DNA of 64,000 nucleotides, from NCBI RefSeq assembly GCF_964355755.1, contig NC_092672.1, forward strand, positions 18,474,501 to 18,538,500. Direction: 5' to 3'. How positions within the stretch are numbered: the stretch's first letter is position 1; the number at the start of each line of letters is the position of its first letter. The notes under the pieces are model-generated. The model had not been told where the DNA came from. It saw only the letters and a list, made by a program, of their open reading frames with translations, and searched no databases. The stretch is from Antedon mediterranea. Taxonomy: Eukaryota > Echinodermata > Crinoidea > Comatulida > Antedonidae. Below are positions 58,512 to 64,000 of the stretch, one piece after another. The position numbers were made by a program, and so were the translations under genes.

Positions 58512-58585
58512 CTCGTTTCAACCTTTATTTTCACACTGATTGAACATCGTTTCAACCTTTATTTTCACACTGATTGAACATTTGT
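58512..58585. repeat. 36-bp tandem duplication
   Basis: cgtttcaacctttattttca followed by cactgattgaacat occurs twice directly after the 25-bp array. Confidence 0.9.
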
Positions 58586-59069
58586 CCTGTTTCTGCTGCC
58601 AAGAAATTGGGGTTAATTTATTCACAAGCTGGTTATTATTTTGTTATGATAACTAAGGGTAAAACTATATTTAACTGACTTAATTGCAGGATGTAAACAG
58701 CATAATGGGCATCTTATAACCTTTCTGTTCAATCATTCAATAATGAATTGGAATAATAATGCAATACTCCACAGCCAGTTTCCATGACAATTTATGATGT
58801 GGCATAATAAAAATATTATAATTATTTCTAACAAAATGATTATGCATAGTCATACAACAATACTCAAAAGTTTATGAATGATCTACCACATAAACACAGA
58901 CAGTTTGATTGTTCTATAAAATGTAACCAAACAAAATGCAGTATATTATTTAGCATACATTTCTGGCATTATAATCTAAATAATCTATATATAAATTTAC
59001 ATAAGAGCAAAATTTGGTAAATCGCACGTTACTTCTAGAATGTTTACTCGATGGTATATAAAGTTGGTC
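58586..59069. other. non-coding, nothing recognised
   Basis: AT-rich; no gene or repeat was seen. Confidence 0.3.
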
Positions 59070-59625
59070 AATCTTTCGGTATTGATTTTAACCACCTAAT
59101 GTAACCCTGTTTACTAATTAAATTGAGTTAGATAATTAGTTATTGACAATTAAATCGAATTTAACTTCAACTGAAAAGCGGTTGAACAGCTCGAGTACCG
59201 CATCATAATGTTGAAAATACTATTTTGATAGATTTATATAAATATACTTTATTACTGCGAGTGTGGGTAGGCCCTACTGTTTTTACTTATTTATTTTATT
59301 TTTAACTTAAACTTAAAACCAGATTAAAAACACATAATATACAAATAAACTTTATTACTGACCATTGCTTCTCAAGGTTTGTATTAATTAATAATTACAA
59401 AAAATATAAATGTCGTAGTGGTGTATCGTTACTATTTTTAATCGACTATGACAGTGAACAGTTTTAACAAAGTATTAAATCGCAAATGTTTTACTGTATT
59501 TAGTGGGATATTATTCATAGGCCTATAAAACATGAACACATTTTTTGTTACTGAGTGGATAAAGAATATATTTAAAAATTGTTCCTCTTTGTACTCATCC
59601 TCTTCCCCATCCCTCGAGAATTATA
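59070..59625 (-). mobile_element. dispersed repeat, copy B (inverted relative to 49190)
   Basis: Reads as the inverse of copy A: aaccacctaatgtaaccctg, gttgaacagctcgagta, gagtgtgggtaggccctac, gagtggataaagaatata and ttccccatccc in that order. The central part has a different filler around 59290-59500. Confidence 0.7.
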
Positions 59626-59689
59626 TTTGCCTCAGCTAGCACTTTGGCAAAATATCATTCCCCCGGGGATGTCAAATCTTATATTTTAC

Positions 59690-59880
59690 CTCTAAAGCCT
59701 GTTTTCCTGTCGACGTTAGTCGACGCTATCATCGTTAATCGTTAAAAGTTCAACGACGATCGTTAGAAAACGATCAAGTTGAAATGTTAACGATAGCGCG
59801 AACATTTGATTTCTAGCGTTGAACGTTAGAGTTGAAACTCCGGTCTTCTTTCTCGACGTCATCGTAACGCGCAAAAATGA
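59690..59880. repeat. CGTT/AACG palindrome-rich segment
   Basis: Dense short inverted words (gtcgac, cgttaa, aacgatcgtt-like, gttgaacgttag, cgatcgtt). The block could fold into several hairpins and differs in composition from the AT-rich surroundings. No coding signal. Possibly the core of a small non-autonomous element. Confidence 0.4.
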
Positions 59881-62225
59881 ATAGAGGACTCCCCTGCCTC
59901 TAGCAGTAGGCTCACAGTGTAGGACACGTGGGCCTAGGCATACTAATATCTCTATACTGATGGTTCTTCGTTTTCAGTAGACCTATCCTAGTCCAAATAG
60001 CATTTTGGACTAGGCTGAAGACTTTGACCTACCTAATATCCCCGCGCCTACTTTCGGAACATCATTTTATAGTAACTTGGTAAGGCTAGGCCTAGCTTTG
60101 ACCGCGCCGCGATGCAACAAAAATAAATGTAGTCAGCAGAATTTGCCATCAATTATGTGACGTCATGTGCTGTATCGCCATGATGATTGGTCAGTTCTTG
60201 CGTTTTAGCGTTGCAATATCGCTAGAGTTGAACTGGATTCAACTCTTGCGCAGGCAATATCTGTATTAGTTATGGAAAATAATTACTAAGAGCACATTTA
60301 GAGTGTCAGTATACTCAGATTATTGTCTACAATACAGTATAGAAACCTCTATTTATCGAAAGACATAAATTAAAAGGTATGTGCTAAAGACGATTGCAGA
60401 GGAATCACTGCCAAGTAGCAATATTTATTTCAACTTAGTTTCAATTTCTAGGTTATACACATAATTAGGTAAGTTGATTAGTGACTTATAGACTCTTATA
60501 AACACTTAAAACTCGTAAAGTGTGGATATAAAAATAAAAGTATTTTCCAACCAGTCTAAACTTCTGTGCTGTGAAGTGAAGCCAAAATTGCAAGTGCAGC
60601 TACGGCGATATGACACTGTGTTACAGAATAGAAAATTTGTGAAATGGTCTATCTTCCGACGACTTGTTATCATTACCCTTATCAATTACTTTTGTAAAAT
60701 TATGCTTATCTGATGTATATTTAGTCGTTTTTCCCATTTATCAAGTCAATATTTAATAAAATGCATCAAAACAGTGAAAAATTAAATAAGTTTTTACTTT
60801 ATGTTTGCTGATTTTCGCACCGACTTAGGGAAAAGCCTTCAAAATCAATGAAGCGTAACGTATACAGTACATTCCTGCTGAGCGAGCAGACGACGATACA
60901 CATGCTCTCTCTGATGCCCATGCCTGGCATCGTCACGTGATAAGCAGATACAGTATACAATACCAAACTGGTCGGGTCGAGTAAACCCCGTCTATAATCA
61001 CAACAATCGTCTAGTATGCTAGCTAGGCCCGTAGCTATCGTGGCATGGAATCCCTAGTCAGATTGGCTCTCAACCATAACAAAAATGATTTAGGCTAGTG
61101 TAGTATGTGAAGCCGATAATACGATCTGCACTATAGGGGTATAAAAATAGTATAATTTATGACTCCATGATCTGTACTAAATTTTGTATTTCATTAAATG
61201 TCAAATATAATTATGCTACTGTTATTATTACAGTTTAGGCCTAGCTTAGCAAATCTACAAAAAATGTATTTCACAATGATCGGGTGGTCATCGTTTGACA
61301 GGGGAGAAAGATGTAAATTAGTTGACAAACACAATTCGTACATGTATATGACGTCGCGAGTTTGGAATCCAGTGATGACGCATGAATATTAATGAGCTTT
61401 CCTAAGCTGCTGAAAAACAGACCCTACCCTAAAATGTATATGAAATTTAATTTTTTTAATTTCTTGTTATAACTTCTTCATTCTGACATGTCTATATTGT
61501 TATAATATTTGTTATTTAATACATAAACAATATTTAAAAGTAATTTTAAATCTAGAATCCCCCTTTAATATAGCAGAAACTGTTTTGCTGCCCTCTATAT
61601 ATGTAACAGCTTTTTTTCTACAGTAGACCAAACCAAACATCTGCTGGAAATTGTCAGTGAACATCAACTAAGCTGTTTCTTTGTCCTCTCATCATCTTGA
61701 CAACATATGATGTTGCCAGGGTAACCCCACGTGTCCTGAATGCTGCCACGCTAATTAAATAACAAGATAAGGAGTCAATTTCCATGTAGGCACCAGACAA
61801 ATATTCTTCTCCAAACATGTTATGTAAATGGAGGACATAATTTATATTGCACCCTTGCGATTAAGACAATATGATAATACCGAAACTAAACAAAATTATG
61901 CAAAACACCTGGAGATGTGGATATTGGTAAAGAGAGAGAAATTTAGCCAGTGATAACTCAGCTGCTTTAAAAGCACTTTTCCTTTAAGATGAATTAATTT
62001 AAGATTCTGATTTTCATTTAGCTGAATGTTAATCAAGATGCATACTGATGATATGCCAAAGCAAATTACTACAGCTTAACACATGACTTTGAATAATTAG
62101 ATTATCTATTGGGTAAAAAATCATATCAGATAACTGGTTTTTTAACATGGTTTATACACCAACAAAATAATAATGAGCAGAGTACATTCCATGTTTAAAA
62201 CATATCATTACTAGACTTATGTGCT
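59881..62225. other. non-coding, nothing recognised
   Basis: Contains AGGCCT-type words near 59930-60090 and 61020-61090. Open frames 60522-60713 and 61198-61392 have no motif. No exon of either host gene was recognised. Confidence 0.35.
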
Positions 62226-62237
62226 TATTTCCATAAA

Positions 62238-62355
62238 GTAATAATAATAACAAATAGTAATAATAATAATAATGAATAGTAATAATAATAATAATGAATA
62301 GTAATATTAATAATAATAATAATAAATAGTAATAATAATAATAATGAATAGTAAT
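62238..62355. repeat. TAA microsatellite with tgaatag interruptions
   Basis: Runs of ataataata separated by aatgaatagtaat, immediately before the 27-bp array. Confidence 0.9.
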
Positions 62356-62360
62356 ATGCG

Positions 62361-63056
62361 CCAGGATCAATGCTCATGGCGCATCAGCCAGGATCAATGC
62401 TCATGGCGCATGAGCCAGGATCAATGCTCATGGCGCATGAGCCAGGATCAATGCTCATGGCGCATGAGCCAGGATCAATGCTCATGGCGCATGAGCCAGG
62501 ATCAATGCTCATGGCGCATCAGCCAGGATCAATGCTCATGGCGCATGAGCCAGGATCAATGCTCATGGCGCATCAGCCAGGATCAATGCTCATGGCGCAT
62601 GAGCCAGGATCAATGCTCATGGCGCATGAGCCAGGATCAATGCTCATGGCGCATCAGCCAGGATCAATGCTCATGGCGCATCAGCCAGGATCAATGCTCA
62701 TGGCGCATCAGCCAGGATCAATGCTCATGGCGCATCAGCCAGGATCAATGCTCATGGCGCATCAGCCAGGATCAATGCTCATGGCGCATCAGCCAGGATC
62801 AATGCTCATGGCGCATGAGCCAGGATCAATGCTCATGGCGCATCAGCCAGGATCAATGCTCATGGCGCATCAGCCAGGATCAATGCTCATGGCGCATCAG
62901 CCAGGATCAATGCTCATGGCGCATCAGCCAGGATCAATGCTCATGGCGCATCAGCCAGGATCAATGCTCATGGCGCATCAGCCAGGATCAATGCTCATGG
63001 CGCATCAGCCAGGATCAATGCTCATGGCGCATCAGCCAGGATCAATGCTCATGGCA
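62361..63056. repeat. 27-bp tandem array, 26 units
   Basis: ccaggatcaatgctcatggc begins at 62361 and recurs every 27 bp to 63036 (25 steps). One polymorphic base separates gcatcag from gcatgag units: type G dominates the left part and type C the right. Since 27 is a multiple of 3, two forward frames stay open (SQDQCSWRI and GSMLMAHQP periods). The context (microsatellite on the left, no splice sites or upstream codons) argues against a gene. Confidence 0.96.
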
Positions 63057-63244
63057 CAACAATGCAATGAGTAAAAGTAAAAAGGCCTAATAATGAATTT
63101 GCATGAATAACATTCGAAAGTTGGTTCCAATGAAATGGAGCAGTAAAACTAAATGTTACTGATTTTTATTTAGCACACAAAACAAAATAAATTCCCATTA
63201 AATCTATATTTAAAAAATCACACAGGTTATTTATATTTTTATTA

Positions 63245-63450
63245 TCAAACTGATAATACTGATTTTGAGATCGTCAGTTCGACTCCAATGCTTTGTAACC
63301 TTATTATGACATCTTGATGTTTACCAATATCCACCCAGGTGTACAAATGGGTACCTGATAAGATAAACTGCGCTGATTACTAGCTGCTTTTTATTAAATA
63401 ATTGACTGGGGTTAATGTTTGTACAGTGCTTAGAGATTTCACATTAGCCA
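63245..63450 (+). mobile_element. tRNA-related SINE fragment
   Basis: gatcgtcagttcgactcc is a B-box-like end of a tRNA-derived head. Downstream is ccacccaggtgtacaaatgg followed by gtacctg, a conserved central word I recall from many invertebrate SINEs, and then gtacagtgcttagagatt and an attatta tail. The A box is lost or decayed. Confidence 0.6.
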
Positions 63451-64000
63451 CTTAGGATAATATATTATTATGAACGGAAATAATACCATAAAAAGAATCA
63501 TAAATTTAATTTATTTTCATATTCTAACAAATTCCATCCCAACCCAAACCCTTATTGTTTATGACCAACACAAGTGAGTCAGTGTACTATAGAAACTGAA
63601 CTTAAATCAAACTGGCAAGAAGCATGTGATAGAGAAGTTGCCTTAGGCTGTTTTGTGTATTTATCATGAATCTTAAGCTGCACATCCATCTGGATATCTT
63701 GTAATGTGGAAGCTGATAAAATAAAAACAAACAAAACAATAAATTCTTGTAGCTTCCTTCTAAATAAACATTCTTTAAAGATTTTGAATTTCTTTAGTTT
63801 ACTTTTATGGTCTCAGAATTCATTGAATATTTTACTTTTTCATTTAACTAATAATACTAGCAGGTAATCAGCCAATGGGCATCATGATAAAGGAAAGAGC
63901 CATTCCCTAAAGCTTTTTAGATCTAATTTAAAGATGTATTGTCCCTCAAAAACATGAAAAATGAAGATTAATTAAATCAGACTTTGAATATGTTATTTTG
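63451..64000. other. right edge, no firm feature
   Basis: A minus-strand candidate exon start (tttttattttatcag before cttccacattacaag, from 63712 downward) opens a frame with DIQMDVQLKIHDKY, but no donor or domain supports it. Confidence 0.3.

Noticed and set aside
62344-63090. A 248-residue repeat protein with SQDQCSWRI period
   Set aside because: Two overlapping frames are equally open, the frame starts inside a microsatellite and ends soon after the array; best explained as a 27-bp satellite.
63610-63712. Minus-strand exon candidate beginning after tttatcag
   Set aside because: A good acceptor, but no convincing donor and no similarity to the ARM gene or another family.

Overview
The window looks like AT-rich nuclear DNA from a marine invertebrate, most likely an echinoderm or another ambulacrarian. 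This is inferred from the dense AGGCCT-rich low-complexity tracts, the mix of transposable elements (a Penelope-like element, several PHD- and endonuclease-bearing LINEs, tRNA-derived SINEs, a piggyBac-like MITE) and the animal-type introns. Species cannot be fixed by reading. Nothing bacterial is present. The sequence is dominated by repeats, and most open frames are broken transposon genes.

Layout. 1-1368: 164-bp satellite, running off the left edge. 1.4-6.2 kb: repeats only (a foldback element, a roughly 200-bp triplication, an AT-rich minisatellite, a tRNA-Glu-like pseudogene). 6257-8838: DNA transposon with roughly 500-bp terminal inverted repeats (TIRs), a 4-bp target duplication, and a transposase gene split by a tRNA-derived SINE. 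10.7-12.1 kb: 5'-truncated Penelope-like retroelement. 12.8-14.3 kb: run of short, mostly phase-0 exons from an unidentified host-like gene, with frame breaks. 14.3-19.3 kb: tandem repeats, two LINE 3' ends, and a 46-bp array of 23 units. 19.4-21.5 kb: degenerate mobile-element gene with a PHD finger, a second cysteine-peptidase-like block and an OTU protease block. 21.7-26.4 kb: hAT-like remnant, LINE endonuclease scrap, and a second copy of the dispersed element. 26.4-29.5 kb: 45-bp satellite of about 68 units.

29.87-32.70 kb is a nested structure: a long-TIR element contains a degenerate LINE, which contains a TTAA-flanked piggyBac-like MITE. From 32.7 to at least 48.8 kb, on the minus strand, lies a divergent importin-alpha/TMCO6-like armadillo-repeat gene. 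Six exons were read directly (48767-48843, 45192-45305, 43379-43478, 42669-42837, 35896-36074, 32729-32869). Its introns hold a 5.2-kb TIR element carrying a LINE and a 44-bp satellite. One exon has an in-frame TAA and one connecting exon was not found, so the gene may be damaged.

From 49 to 64 kb the only confident gene is an intact, intronless-CDS LRR-Ig cell-surface protein (53317-55173, +), probably GPI-anchored. It is flanked by an inverted pair of a roughly 0.6-0.75-kb repeat, a direct pair of a roughly 230-bp repeat, a 25-bp array, a 27-bp array and a SINE.

The two host genes show no functional link. The main interest is in layered transposon insertions, arrays that grew out of transposon sequence, and the state of the armadillo gene. 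All identifications rest on reading motifs and splice signals by eye; no database search was run.
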